From positions 1,432,149 through 1,496,148 of the forward strand of contig NZ_FUFN01000010.1 of assembly GCF_900162615.1 (NCBI RefSeq): a stretch of 64,000 bases of DNA. The letters run 5' to 3'. The stretch comes from Virgibacillus proomii (lineage in GTDB: Bacteria; Bacillota; Bacilli; Bacillales; Amphibacillaceae). Of this stretch, positions 26,681 to 36,056 are shown piece by piece. Both the position numbers and the translations under genes were made by a program. Each line of letters opens with the position of its first letter. The first letter of the stretch is position 1. A model generated the notes under the pieces. The model saw only the letters and a list, made by a program, of their open reading frames with translations. It did not search any database and had not been told where the DNA came from.

Positions 26681-28315
26681 TTAGTTTACACCGACTCTAT
26701 CCCAAGCGTTAGCAACTGTATTCGCTATTGCTTCGTCATATAGATCTTGTGCAGATTGAATTAGGGATTGTCGTGCATCTTGAAAACTACTATTTGGGGT
26801 TAGATATACAGTTAATGCACGGTAATAGATTTGTTCTGCTTTCTTTATTCCTATTGCATTAATTGTATAATATGCTGCTTTATTAGGAATGCCACTGTTT
26901 ATATGGACGCCACCCCAATCTCCACCAGGAGTATTTGGTAAATTTTGATAATTATCCATATGATCCGGCTGACCATATTCTGTTGGATTTTCTAAGTTAC
27001 GTATTGCGTCTCCTTCAACTTTTGGTGTATACACATCTTCTCCTAATAACCAGTCTTCAGGATCAACAAAATAACCAAAAACGTCTGCAAAGGATTCATT
27101 TAAAGCACCTGGTTGATTCTCGTATACTAGATCGGCGGTTTCTTGAATCACGGCATGAGTTAATTCATGAGCGACAACATCATTTGCTCCTGATAGATAG
27201 GTGAATTGATTCCCGTCTCCATTTCCATAAATCATTTGGTTACCAACCCATGCAGCATTGTTATAATTATTTCCGTAGTTAACAGTGGATCGAATGTTCG
27301 CCCCTTTATTATCGTAACTAACACGACCAAACGTATCATAATAATAATCAAATACTTCTCCTGCATAGTAGTGAGCATCCACGGCAGCTTTTTGTGATTC
27401 GCTTGTAAACGTATTATCCTTATCTGTTACGTATACACCAGGAAGACTATTTCCATACTGACCTTGATTATTATAGGTCTCTATTACACCATCCATTCTT
27501 TTAGTAGTATCATATAAATAATAATTATCTTCATATAGATACGTATTTAATTTTTTCGTATCTCCTAAAGTACCTGTTCCCGTACCGATTTTTGCTGCCT
27601 CTTGAACTTGATTGACTGCTTTTACTATTTTTCCATTTTCTGCGTTAACCCAAATTTGCCAATTTGCTGGAGATGGTTGGACAAATTGTAGTTCAATACG
27701 ATAGGCTAATGTGTAATTCCTATTATCAAGAACTACTAATTCGGCATTCTCGTTCAGCGTATTAAATGTTTCGCCAGTTAATGACTTTATTTTTCTATCA
27801 GCTGTACTACGTTTAACATCGATGTGTTTCCAGGCGGCATGAAGTGCCTGCTGCTTTGTCAATTTTCGATCCTCTTTTAATTTGGAAGGAGCATCAGGAT
27901 GAAAATCCCCATTGACAGCACTAATTTTCTTATTTTTATCTATATGCACAACAATTTTTGAATTATCTATAGGAACATTTTGAATTTTCTGTCTAAAGGT
28001 ATAGTGAGTCATTCCTAATTCATCCGTATTCGTCTCTTCAAACGCTAAATCTGTTGTTGGGTTCATTTTAAATAAATCTTGATTTGCTTGAAAGAACTTT
28101 CTTATGTCTTTTTCTGAGGTTACTTTTTCCTCTGATAGTTTCCCGGTTATAAATGATGGAGTACTTTCTTTTTGGTCTTGTTTCCACAACGTCTCAACAC
28201 TTGGTTTAACCTTCCAATCTTCATCTTCAGCAGCAGTTATTATTTGTCCATTACCAATTACTAAACTCGTAGCCACTGAAATTAATCCAATAGTTTTAAC
28301 CCAATTTTTTTGCAA
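26681..28315 (-). CDS. Secreted neutral metalloprotease (M4), tandem paralogue
   Basis: 544 residues, with the same architecture as the gene at 24415: signal peptide ending near ITAAED, FTP/PepSY propeptide, M4 catalytic domain with HELTH and GALNESFADVFG, and helical C-terminal domain. The two proteins can be aligned almost end to end with few gaps, diverging most in the signal peptide and prosequence. The start is again TTG (28315) behind GGAGAG. Both genes point the same way, each with its own hairpin, so they are probably separate transcripts born of a tandem duplication. Role: degrading external protein. Confidence 0.95.
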   Translation of the reverse strand: MQKNWVKTIGLISVATSLVIGNGQIITAAEDEDWKVKPSVETLWKQDQKESTPSFITGKLSEEKVTSEKDIRKFFQANQDLFKMNPTTDLAFEETNTDELGMTHYTFRQKIQNVPIDNSKIVVHIDKNKKISAVNGDFHPDAPSKLKEDRKLTKQQALHAAWKHIDVKRSTADRKIKSLTGETFNTLNENAELVVLDNRNYTLAYRIELQFVQPSPANWQIWVNAENGKIVKAVNQVQEAAKIGTGTGTLGDTKKLNTYLYEDNYYLYDTTKRMDGVIETYNNQGQYGNSLPGVYVTDKDNTFTSESQKAAVDAHYYAGEVFDYYYDTFGRVSYDNKGANIRSTVNYGNNYNNAAWVGNQMIYGNGDGNQFTYLSGANDVVAHELTHAVIQETADLVYENQPGALNESFADVFGYFVDPEDWLLGEDVYTPKVEGDAIRNLENPTEYGQPDHMDNYQNLPNTPGGDWGGVHINSGIPNKAAYYTINAIGIKKAEQIYYRALTVYLTPNSSFQDARQSLIQSAQDLYDEAIANTVANAWDRVGVN

Positions 28316-28577
28316 TTTAATCTCTCCTATTCTATTAATTTTAAATTAGGGTTAATAGTATCGTAGATTTCATTGATTTGCAATGAACTTTTCGACTTAT
28401 TTTTTAGTTTTTTTTAAATATATTGAACTATATAAATAAAAGGAATTCAAAGAAAACGCATCTCCTATTTATAAGATTTAGAGAAACCGAATAAAGTTTA
28501 TTTTGCTTTATTGTAACGTTTTATGTAGTCATCCGTCTGTATAGTAAACCATTAATATACAAGGGGCGGATGATAGG

Positions 28578-29492
28578 ATGAAAAAGTTTTCTTTTTGTTT
28601 TTTATTTATATTGTTAGTGCTTGTAGGCTGTAATGACCAAACGGAATCGGATGAAACGAGTAAACAGATGGCAGAAAATATTCATGTGAAAAATACTACA
28701 CCAATTAAACCAAATGAAGATTTAAGTAAGAATGAAGACGCTTCAGAACAAAATGAAACGGGGGAAAACATAAAAGCTGCTGATAACTATACCGCTTCTG
28801 GTCGGAAAATCATTTATACAGCAACGATTCAATTAGAAGTGAAATCTTTTAAGCAAAAACTAACCCAATTAGAGCAGTTAATTGACGCACAAGGGGGGTA
28901 TATTGTCGACTCGACTAGCCATAAAGATTCAGAAAAAGGTAATGTAACTGGAAGTATAACAGTAAGAATACCTCAAAAGAACTTTCAATCGTTTATGAAG
29001 AAAGTGGAGACAGGAGAAGGAAAACTGATGGAGAGATCTGTTTCAGGAGAAGATGTGACAGAGGAATTCGTTGATTTAGAAGCACGGTTAAAGTCAAAAA
29101 AAGTAGTGGAAAAACGGTTGCTCTCATTTATGGAACAGGCTGATAAAACAGAAGATTTATTAGATATCTCAGATAACCTGGCCGATGTTCAAGAAGAAAT
29201 TGAACAAATTATTGGGCGAATGAACTATTTAAAAAATAAAGCCGACTTGGCAACTATAACAATCGAGATACGAGAAAATCATACGGTGATGAAAGGGGAA
29301 GATGATCTAAATACGTGGGATAAAACAGAACAGCAATTTTTTAAAAGCATGAATATGATTTTGATGGCGCTTTCTAACAGCTTCGTTTTTATTGCTGGCA
29401 ATATACCTATTTTCCTTTTAATTGGTATGATCATTATATCTATATTTGTTTTTATAAGAAATAAGCGGCGTAATAACCAATCAGTGGAATAA
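28578..29492 (+). CDS. DUF4349-family lipoprotein
   Basis: 304 residues. A lipoprotein signal MKKFSFCFLFILLVLVGC (lipobox LVGC, Cys18) is followed by a low-complexity acidic linker (about 20-75), the DUF4349 domain with GRKIIYTATIQLEVKSF and RSVSGEDVTEEFVDLEARLKSKK, a coiled-coil part, and a C-terminal membrane helix (about 268-294) ending in basic RNKRRNN. So it is anchored at both ends outside the membrane. Function unknown; the family is sometimes linked to envelope maintenance. It starts behind GGGGCGGATGATAGG. Confidence 0.85.
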   Translation: MKKFSFCFLFILLVLVGCNDQTESDETSKQMAENIHVKNTTPIKPNEDLSKNEDASEQNETGENIKAADNYTASGRKIIYTATIQLEVKSFKQKLTQLEQLIDAQGGYIVDSTSHKDSEKGNVTGSITVRIPQKNFQSFMKKVETGEGKLMERSVSGEDVTEEFVDLEARLKSKKVVEKRLLSFMEQADKTEDLLDISDNLADVQEEIEQIIGRMNYLKNKADLATITIEIRENHTVMKGEDDLNTWDKTEQQFFKSMNMILMALSNSFVFIAGNIPIFLLIGMIIISIFVFIRNKRRNNQSVE

Positions 29493-29607
29493 CATCAATC
29501 AAAACATAATGACAAATTCAATTTGTCCTAAATCTTTAGATGGATAAATAATACTACCATGAACTAAGTAAATAGAGACTGCAGTTTTTATATGCGAATT
29601 AAATATA

Positions 29608-29636
29608 AAGTCTATTTCTTATGAGTAGACTTTTTC
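29608..29636 (+). terminator. Terminator after the DUF4349 gene
   Basis: AAAGTCTA / TAGACTTT stem with a TTTTTC tail. Confidence 0.7.
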
Positions 29637-29661
29637 ATCATGTCTGGTAATTTCACCTAAT

Positions 29662-29850
29662 TTATTTAATCATTTGAAGACATAAAAATAGATAAATATT
29701 AACTACCGTGAGTAAGCCAATCAATATCCGCATAGATGTAAAGAAGTATTCTTCCGACACAGCGAAATAGCAAAGGACGAGTAAAATCAAGAAAATAAGA
29801 TATCCGACAAAATGAACTTTACGTTTTTTATCACTAAATTTTTCAGCCAA
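29662..29850 (-). CDS. Small two-helix membrane protein
   Basis: 62 residues: a basic N-terminus (MAEKFSDKKRKVHF), then two hydrophobic helices (about 15-31 and 40-60). The start would be TTG with only a weak GGTGA ribosome site, so the start or the gene is uncertain. I do not recognise it. It converges on the DUF4349 gene. Confidence 0.4.
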   Translation of the reverse strand: MAEKFSDKKRKVHFVGYLIFLILLVLCYFAVSEEYFFTSMRILIGLLTVVNIYLFLCLQMIK

Positions 29851-30286
29851 TCACCAATGATACTATTTGTTAAGTTTTGTAGTTTTTACTGACTAAATAG
29901 ACGAAAGTATTAGCAAGAAATTTTAGACTTTTTCCCCTAATATATAACCTCCTTGTTAGAAAGTTTTTTTACAATCCGTTCTTATGTTATCACATCCTAC
30001 AATAAAAAGAATTATTTATCATTCGACATAATTTGGATTGCCTTTACCCCACTTGTAATCTGTTTTTTAAGCATGGTAGTGTGACCGGAACTAAATGGAT
30101 TGCTAGGATCACATGTTTACAATTGGTAATTACATTGTACCATGGTAAAAAATGAGTGCGCCTGTAAATGACCAAGGGTTATTTCCTGTATTTTTAAAGC
30201 TAAAAATCAATGTTTTGATGGAAAAGATAAAGAAATTATAAAGTTTACGGTATGATTAATTTATCGTGATATAGTACTTATACAGG
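29851..30286 (+). other. Gap without a supported feature
   Basis: A strong minus-strand ribosome-like word AAGGAGGTTATA occurs at 29944-29955, but no start codon follows it in a useful frame, suggesting a decayed gene start. The end of the gap holds the ACAGGAGGAAAC ribosome site of the remnant at 30298. Confidence 0.4.
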
Positions 30287-30297
30287 AGGAAACATGG

Positions 30298-30465
30298 ATG
30301 CAAGCAACTATTTTACTAGTAGAAGATGATGCAGAAATTGCTCGTGTGATAAGAGATATGTTTGTCCGCATTTGGAACCAACTGGAATTGGATGGAGTGC
30401 ATACGATTGCGGTTCATATTAAATCATTAAGAGAGAAACTTCTCGATTCTGCTAAAAATAGCTGT
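30298..30465 (+). pseudogene. OmpR-type response regulator with an internal deletion
   Basis: A good ribosome site (AGGAGGAAAC) and ATG 30298 lead into MQATILLVEDDAEIARVIRDMF, the first strand and helix of a receiver domain with its acidic pair. This jumps directly to IWNQLELDGVHTIAVHIKSLREKL, the DNA-binding helix of an OmpR winged-helix domain. About 170 residues are missing, including the phosphoacceptor Asp. Sequence after about 30455 belongs to another gene fragment on the opposite strand. Non-functional. Confidence 0.75.
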
Positions 30466-30690
30466 AGCTGTTGTCAACATAATTGTTCCTTTTCCGATAT
30501 TCATGCCTGTTGCCAACCCGTTATAAACTGGTGAATCAATGAGATACAGCTTTGTTTCCCTATTCCCTGCCCGCGAGAAAATTTCCTGGGCAATAACGTA
30601 TAGCTCCAATTGTCTAAGTCAACTGTTGAAGCAATTTTGGCACATAAAGCGGTCCATACAAAAAAGCGAGATGTTTTAATCAATCAACTG
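30440..30690 (-). pseudogene. M48-like metalloprotease fragment
   Basis: On the minus strand two frames join to give CAKIASTVDLDNW, then YVIAQEIFSRAGNRETKLYL, IDSPVYNGLATGMNIG and GTIMLTTAT. This resembles the part of M48 (HtpX/Ste24-like) peptidases just before the HExxH helix, with the typical Asn-Ala-x-Ala-Thr-Gly turn altered. The zinc motif is absent because the fragment stops at the join with the response-regulator remnant. The family call is by motif resemblance only. Confidence 0.4.
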
Positions 30691-30836
30691 GCTCGTATAA
30701 TTATAACTGCTGTGATTCGCTCTAAGTGTTTACTTGTTCTTTGACCAGATAAAGCTACTGGCGATCAGGGCTTATTGCAACGTTGAATAATTTATGTGTA
30801 TAAAAACACATATCCATGTCTTAGACAAATCATACC

Positions 30837-30884
30837 AACATATTGCTCCTCCATTTTAAATGGTGAAGCAATATGTTTTTTGGC
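30837..30884 (+). terminator. Terminator-like hairpin
   Basis: ACATATTGCT / AGCAATATGT stem with an inner CCAT/ATGG pair, followed by TTTTTTGG. It is left over from a decayed gene or serves either strand. Confidence 0.7.
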
Positions 30885-31220
30885 TAAATCACTAACGTTG
30901 CGTTAATTATATCTGTCGATTTGAAATGCTTACATATTCAAAAATAACTTGGTCATACAACAAAATAAAAACAGAAAGCATAGAGCATTAAAAATCGTGG
31001 ATTCAGTACACTTCCACTAAATTTAAACAACCATAAATAGGAACGTTTGCCGGTGTAAAGCCGCATTTACGACTAGTAGTCATGGATAATGGCCTCCGTT
31101 TATCCAGAAAAGACAGTGATTAGCCTGCGAAAGCACACAGAAAAGCAAAAAATCTTACTGCGAATCACTCGTTGGTTAAAGAGAGCGCTCTGGAAACCAT
31201 CCTATGTCTGGATTAGGAAG

Positions 31221-31373
31221 TTTGAAGAAAAGATCCAGTCCGTAAATCAGCTTTTGCCGTTGTTGCCATGAGTTAACTTATAATTTCATCAAATGGATGG
31301 TGCCACTTTTCTTCAGGTGTTGACTTGTTGGCACATAATTACAGAAAGTTGTAAACGAAATAGCCTTATTTTT
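31221..31373 (+). repeat. Family E degenerate repeat (copy E1)
   Basis: GATCCAGTCCGTAAAT, TTTTGCCGTTGTTGCC, ATCAAATG and TCTTCAGGT-TTGACTT-TTGG occur in the same order as at 35627-35767. Short open frames across it (31089-31271) have no ribosome site. The rest of 30885-31661 shows nothing else. Confidence 0.6.
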
Positions 31374-31661
31374 TTATGTAATGCTAGTGATAGTTATATA
31401 TGTATTAAAATTAAATAATATAAGTCAATGAGTAATAGGTATATTCTTAGCTCTGTTTACTATTATCTTATTTGGAGTCTCTATTTTATATTTTTTTATA
31501 AACCATCTAATAAGTAATACAGGTTGCTAATAGGAAAAAAGTGGCGAGCAGTATTTTGTGTTAAATAACCTTAATTAATAAGTGCTTGCAATATTTTAAT
31601 AAAAGGGACTGAATTTTTAAAAGATTCAACATTATAATCACTAGTTACTGTCAACTCTGAT

Positions 31662-32375
31662 TTATGGAACCTGCAATTCGACGTGGTACCGATATCGATC
31701 CCCTCTATAAAAGAACTCCGCATATTCAATTAATCGATCTTGTTGGTCTCTAGTTATTCGTTGAACATATAATAATGGGCTGTTTTTTGGTACTTTCAAA
31801 AGTTTAGCCTTTTTCTCATTTGCAACTACTGACTCAATTGTTTCTTTTGCTTTTTTCACTTCATATCCTTTTTTGCGGAACAATTCATACAAAGAAACAT
31901 TCGGTGCCCTAAGCTCTTCAGCAGATAAAGAGAGAAATGGAGGACAATATACACGTTGAAAGCCTATAGGAATATCGTTGTATTGACGTAATCGTTCATG
32001 ACAACTAACCATTGTTCCTTTTGGCAAATCAAGTTGTGAACATACCACCGAATTTGCCGGAATGGCCTCTTCAAACGAAATTAAGGATGATTGTAAAGAA
32101 TTCTCATTATTTTCTTCTGAAAAACTTAATAATTTTTGTAATTGCAATGATTTTTTTTGACTAAGAACAATCGTACCTACACCATGAATTCGTTGAACAT
32201 ATCCTTCATCTACCAACAATTGCACGGCGTGCCTCACAGTGATTCGACTCACATTAAATTGTTTTTGTAGGTCAGGCTCTGCTGGCAACAGATCACCAAT
32301 GGGATAATCCCCATTGGTGATCTGTTGTTTTAATTCCTCATAAATTTGTAAATATTTAATTTTGTTTCTCCTCAT
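31662..32375 (-). CDS. GntR/HutC-family transcriptional regulator
   Basis: 237 residues. The N-terminal winged helix (about 8-72) has LPAEPDLQKQFNVSRITVRHAVQLLVDEG, followed by the HutC-type UTRA effector domain (about 90-235) of the kind that binds small sugars or phospho-sugars. It is the last gene of a minus-strand unit with the ADP-ribosylglycohydrolase-like gene (20-bp overlap) and the PTS EIIBC gene, so it most likely senses their substrate or its phosphate and represses the operon. Confidence 0.9.
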   Translation of the reverse strand: MRRNKIKYLQIYEELKQQITNGDYPIGDLLPAEPDLQKQFNVSRITVRHAVQLLVDEGYVQRIHGVGTIVLSQKKSLQLQKLLSFSEENNENSLQSSLISFEEAIPANSVVCSQLDLPKGTMVSCHERLRQYNDIPIGFQRVYCPPFLSLSAEELRAPNVSLYELFRKKGYEVKKAKETIESVVANEKKAKLLKVPKNSPLLYVQRITRDQQDRLIEYAEFFYRGDRYRYHVELQVP

Positions 32376-33402
32376 AAGTAATCACCACATTTGCTAATAA
32401 ATTTGCTAACTCTACCAAATTAAAATCATTAGCACGTTGTACAGTCTCAAACAAAGACTGGAAACTTGAATCAGTTAAGTCCACAAATGAACCAACCATA
32501 GAACCAACAATTGTTGCAACCGTATCTGTATCGTAACCAATATTTACAGCATCAATCACTGCTTGCAAGGCATTGTCCTTATTTAAAGCAACAATTCCAA
32601 ATGCACAGGGTACGGCTTCTGAAATATGCAAGCCGCTTCCAACTACTTGTGATAGTTGACGCAATTTTTCTTCTTTTGTACCAACACCATTTACTATATC
32701 ATACGCTAATTTGATACGTTCTACAACATTTGGACCTGCTACTTCACGAGAAATGATTTTTGCTTTTGTTTCACCACGTAAAGCTCCATAAAAACCTGCA
32801 CTTAAAGCATCATCGACTGTTGCATGAGGTGCTAAAGAAGCGCTTGTGGTAGCAGCTACAGCACAAGCACCAGAAATTGCTAAAGAATTATCATGTGTTA
32901 CTTGTGTGATTGTAATCGCCGCATCAATAGCTCCTTCCAAATCGTTAGGATGCAAAATACCAGCTGGTGCAATTTTCATTGCTGCCCCATTTGTAGCTTT
33001 TGATGCATAGTCTACCGTTGCCGCTCCTGGTAACGGTTTCATTTTTAATGAAGGGTCCTTATACATTGCCACTGCACTCCGAGTTGTAGGACCTGCAAAA
33101 CGATCAAAATACCAAGGAACATTTGACCAATCCAAAATAGCTTTTATTACAATATCTTTATCAATAACACCATTATTTTCTAAAATAGCTTGGCACAGAA
33201 AATATATTTGGGAAAAATCATCTGTTACTTGTCCTGCTTCATTTCCAAGTGCAAATGCTGTTTCACCAGGTTTTTCAAACTTAGTTACAGTACCAAATTG
33301 TGCACGAATTTGATCAAACGATAAATTTTCAGTTGCTGCTCCCATCGCATCCCCAATTGCTGCCAATCCTAAAATCCCTTGTATTTTTAAATTCAAATCC
33401 AT
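32356..33402 (-). CDS. ADP-ribosylglycohydrolase-family enzyme
   Basis: 348 residues of the DraG/ARH all-alpha fold, which hydrolyses glycosidic bonds to ribosyl or related groups using two Mg2+ ions. Metal-ligand motifs are present: GDAMG (Asp18), TDD (Thr60-Asp61-Asp62) and the C-terminal GYDTDTVATIVGSMVG. The start ATG 33402 follows AAAGGA; the open frame extends 25 codons upstream into the end of the EIIBC gene without a ribosome site. The setting between a PTS transporter and a GntR regulator suggests it cleaves the phosphorylated import product rather than ADP-ribosylated protein. Confidence 0.9.
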   Translation of the reverse strand: MDLNLKIQGILGLAAIGDAMGAATENLSFDQIRAQFGTVTKFEKPGETAFALGNEAGQVTDDFSQIYFLCQAILENNGVIDKDIVIKAILDWSNVPWYFDRFAGPTTRSAVAMYKDPSLKMKPLPGAATVDYASKATNGAAMKIAPAGILHPNDLEGAIDAAITITQVTHDNSLAISGACAVAATTSASLAPHATVDDALSAGFYGALRGETKAKIISREVAGPNVVERIKLAYDIVNGVGTKEEKLRQLSQVVGSGLHISEAVPCAFGIVALNKDNALQAVIDAVNIGYDTDTVATIVGSMVGSFVDLTDSSFQSLFETVQRANDFNLVELANLLANVVITYEEKQN

Positions 33403-33430
33403 TTCGATTATCCTTTCTATAATTAGTATT

Positions 33431-34834
33431 CTATTTTTTTGAAGCAGACATTTCTGCTTTTGGATCCTTAATACCAAAAATAATTGTTAATAACATACCA
33501 CCAAAAAAGGAAATTGCTAGACCAATGACATATGCCCATAATGTAGGTCCCGCAAATGCAGGAATTGTTGTTAACCCACCAAATACAAATGCATTACCTA
33601 CGACATGAAATGCCCCCATGAACGCACCACCAAGAGCAGCACCTAAACAACCAGCTACTAATGGGCTCTTAAATCTCACACCTAAACCATAAATTGCCGG
33701 TTCCACAATCCCGGATAAAAAGACAGAAGTTATTGCAGTTAATGAAAAATTCTTCAATTCTCGATTTCGGCTAAGTAAGAAGATAGCAAATGCAGCTCCT
33801 GCCATACCAAAATTCGCATTCGCACCGTAAGCAATAAAAGCAGAACTACCTGTTGAAGCAATTTCAGGGATAATAACCATCGTATTCGGTGCCCAATGCA
33901 CACCAAACATGATTAAAACATTCCATATTCCGCCTATAATAGCTCCAGTAACGATTTGGTTAATATTTGCTAACCAGTTCACAAGGTTGGCAATACCTAT
34001 ACTTAAATAATTTCCGATTGGTCCAATTATTCCAGCAGCAATTGGAACTAATATTACTAATAATATAGTAGGGATCACAATCATATGCAAACTATTAGGT
34101 AGTTTTATTTTCATAAAATGTTCCATTTTTGATTGCACCCAAGTAGTTAAGATCGCCGGAATGATTTGACTAGTATAATTAAATACAGGAATCGAAAGCC
34201 CTAAAAATGTAATCGTATTCCCGCCATCACCTTGTACTAGGTCGATGAAATCAGGCATAATCAACGCGCCCATTACAGCAACCGCAATATATGGACTTGT
34301 ATCAAATCGTTTTGCTGATGTAATAGCGACTAATAATGGCAAGAAGTAAAATACTGAAGTCGCTGCAAGAGTTAAAACTAAATTTGTTGTACTATCAGTC
34401 GATAACCAACCTAGCTCATTAGCTAAAATCGTGAACCCCCGAAGCAACCCTGAGCCAGCTAATAATGGCAATAACGGTGAAAAAATACTGACAACTAGAG
34501 CAATAAACTCATTAAACCAATGACGCTTCTTGTTCTCTGTATGCGAAACGTCTACAGTATCGTTATCCATATCAGTTGATTTATTTGCCTTCCATACCTT
34601 CACAAATTCATCATAAACCTCATCGACATGGATGCCAATCACTATTTGAAATCCTAAGTCCTTATCAACAGTTCCTGCTACACCATCTAACGCTTCAATT
34701 TTTTCCTTTTGAACTAGTGAACGGTCTTTTAATGTAGGGCGTAATCGTGTGGCACAATACGTTACCGACACTATGTTGTCCGACCCTCCCATCAGTGATA
34801 ACAATTGACTTGCTAAGACTCTGTTTTTTTTCAT
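33431..34834 (-). CDS. PTS transporter subunit EIIBC (glucose/sucrose superfamily)
   Basis: 467 residues: an EIIB domain (about 1-85) with phospho-Cys27 in TYCATRLRPTL, a short linker, then an EIIC domain of about ten membrane segments (about 110-455) with the sugar-site region GVHWAPNTMVIIPEIAS and GIVEPAIYGLGV. There is no EIIA domain, so it must borrow a Crr-type EIIA. It resembles the sucrose/beta-glucoside/MurP group; the sugar cannot be read from the sequence. First gene of the operon; ribosome site AAAGGAGAC. Confidence 0.93.
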   Translation of the reverse strand: MKKNRVLASQLLSLMGGSDNIVSVTYCATRLRPTLKDRSLVQKEKIEALDGVAGTVDKDLGFQIVIGIHVDEVYDEFVKVWKANKSTDMDNDTVDVSHTENKKRHWFNEFIALVVSIFSPLLPLLAGSGLLRGFTILANELGWLSTDSTTNLVLTLAATSVFYFLPLLVAITSAKRFDTSPYIAVAVMGALIMPDFIDLVQGDGGNTITFLGLSIPVFNYTSQIIPAILTTWVQSKMEHFMKIKLPNSLHMIVIPTILLVILVPIAAGIIGPIGNYLSIGIANLVNWLANINQIVTGAIIGGIWNVLIMFGVHWAPNTMVIIPEIASTGSSAFIAYGANANFGMAGAAFAIFLLSRNRELKNFSLTAITSVFLSGIVEPAIYGLGVRFKSPLVAGCLGAALGGAFMGAFHVVGNAFVFGGLTTIPAFAGPTLWAYVIGLAISFFGGMLLTIIFGIKDPKAEMSASKK

Positions 34835-35626
34835 AAAAACGTCTCCTTTCTATTTTTTAGACTAGAAACATCATTGTTATCTCGAGAGGTTATAACGTCA
34901 TATCCTCATATCAAGAATACACGAATTTATTTAAAATGTAAAGGTTTACATTTTATTTTTAAAATTAAATCCTATGGACTAACCTCTTGTTTTCAACAAC
35001 TTATCTACTATTTTTTCTTTAATTCCTTAAAACTATACTTAATTTGTAATCCCATTGAGCTTTGCATCAGAGACGCCAACTTAAAGTTAAGTGCACTTCC
35101 TTTAATTTTTCTAATAAGACTGGACAAAAGTGGTTTAGTGAAAGAAAAGTCCGAATGATGATTTAAAATTATTTAATTAGAATTCGAATTAGTTTCCGAT
35201 TTCTCTTTTAATGAGCTTCCTTATTCCAGTAAACATTCGCATTTAGGTTAATTTTTTAAATATATACCACCCTCATTAATTCAGCTAGAACAAAAGCAAT
35301 TGGTTAAATTCTATCTGTCATATTTGTGATTATTTGAATGGAGTTTTGCATCGTTTTTAAAACCTTTCCTTCAAGTAATATTCTTTAGTTTGCTTTACTG
35401 CTTCCGTATGTAATGTGCAAATAAAAACACTAGTTTTGCAACATCGCGTTGTGACTTTTCTCATGGAACGACAATCATGATAACCTTTTCAAGCGAAATT
35501 ACTACATGATACATCTGGCTATTTGCCTTTCAGCTCATGCTCGCTGAGGATACATGTCAAGTTGCAATATTATGTATTTTCCTAATGCAAAATACACTAT
35601 GTAAAGAAAATTATCCTATGACCGAA
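34835..35626 (-). other. Upstream region of the PTS/glycohydrolase operon
   Basis: Should contain the minus-strand promoter and GntR operator. GACGTTATAAC (minus strand, about 34887-34897) is a possible half-site, but no clear palindrome was found. Open frames here (for example 34874-35158) lack ribosome sites. The rest is AT-rich and featureless to me. Confidence 0.35.
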
Positions 35627-35767
35627 TTGAAGAAAGATCCAGTCCGTAAATAGTTTTTGCCGTTGTTGCCTTGGATTAATTGTATGTTTTTATCAAATGA
35701 ACTCTTTCTTCAGGTTTTGACTTTTTGGTTCAAAATCACTGAAATTTGTTAACTGAATATTCTTATT
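35627..35767 (+). repeat. Family E degenerate repeat (copy E2)
   Basis: Shares GATCCAGTCCGTAAAT, TTTTTGCCGTTGTTGCC and TCTTCAGGTTTTGACTT with copy E1 at 31.2 kb, in the same order. Confidence 0.6.
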
Positions 35768-36056
35768 CCATTTACGCAATACTAATGGGGTTAATTGATG
35801 ATATAATTCGTTGCTTATGAATGATTTTTGTATATATTTTTATCCATATCAGATTCAAACGCCTAGTTTCTAATGGCTGCTTCACTCCTTTTTTGGCGGG
35901 GTTGACCAAATACGCTTCTAGCTTTTGTTCTGGAAGGAATGTCAAGCTTATCAAAGGACGGGCCCCATTTTAAAACGATTAAATGATCATTAATAAAGCA
36001 TAGAAAAAGAGGGAAAGATGAATAAATATAGGTGCGAAATGAAAAGGAGTATTTAT

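Noticed and set aside
32356..33402. Toxin-antitoxin (DarTG-like) reading of the ADP-ribosylglycohydrolase gene
   Set aside because: The enzyme is DraG-fold rather than macrodomain, no ADP-ribosyltransferase gene is adjacent, and the neighbours are PTS and GntR.
34874..35158. 94-codon open frame upstream of the PTS operon
   Set aside because: No ribosome site and no recognisable protein; probably chance in the control region.
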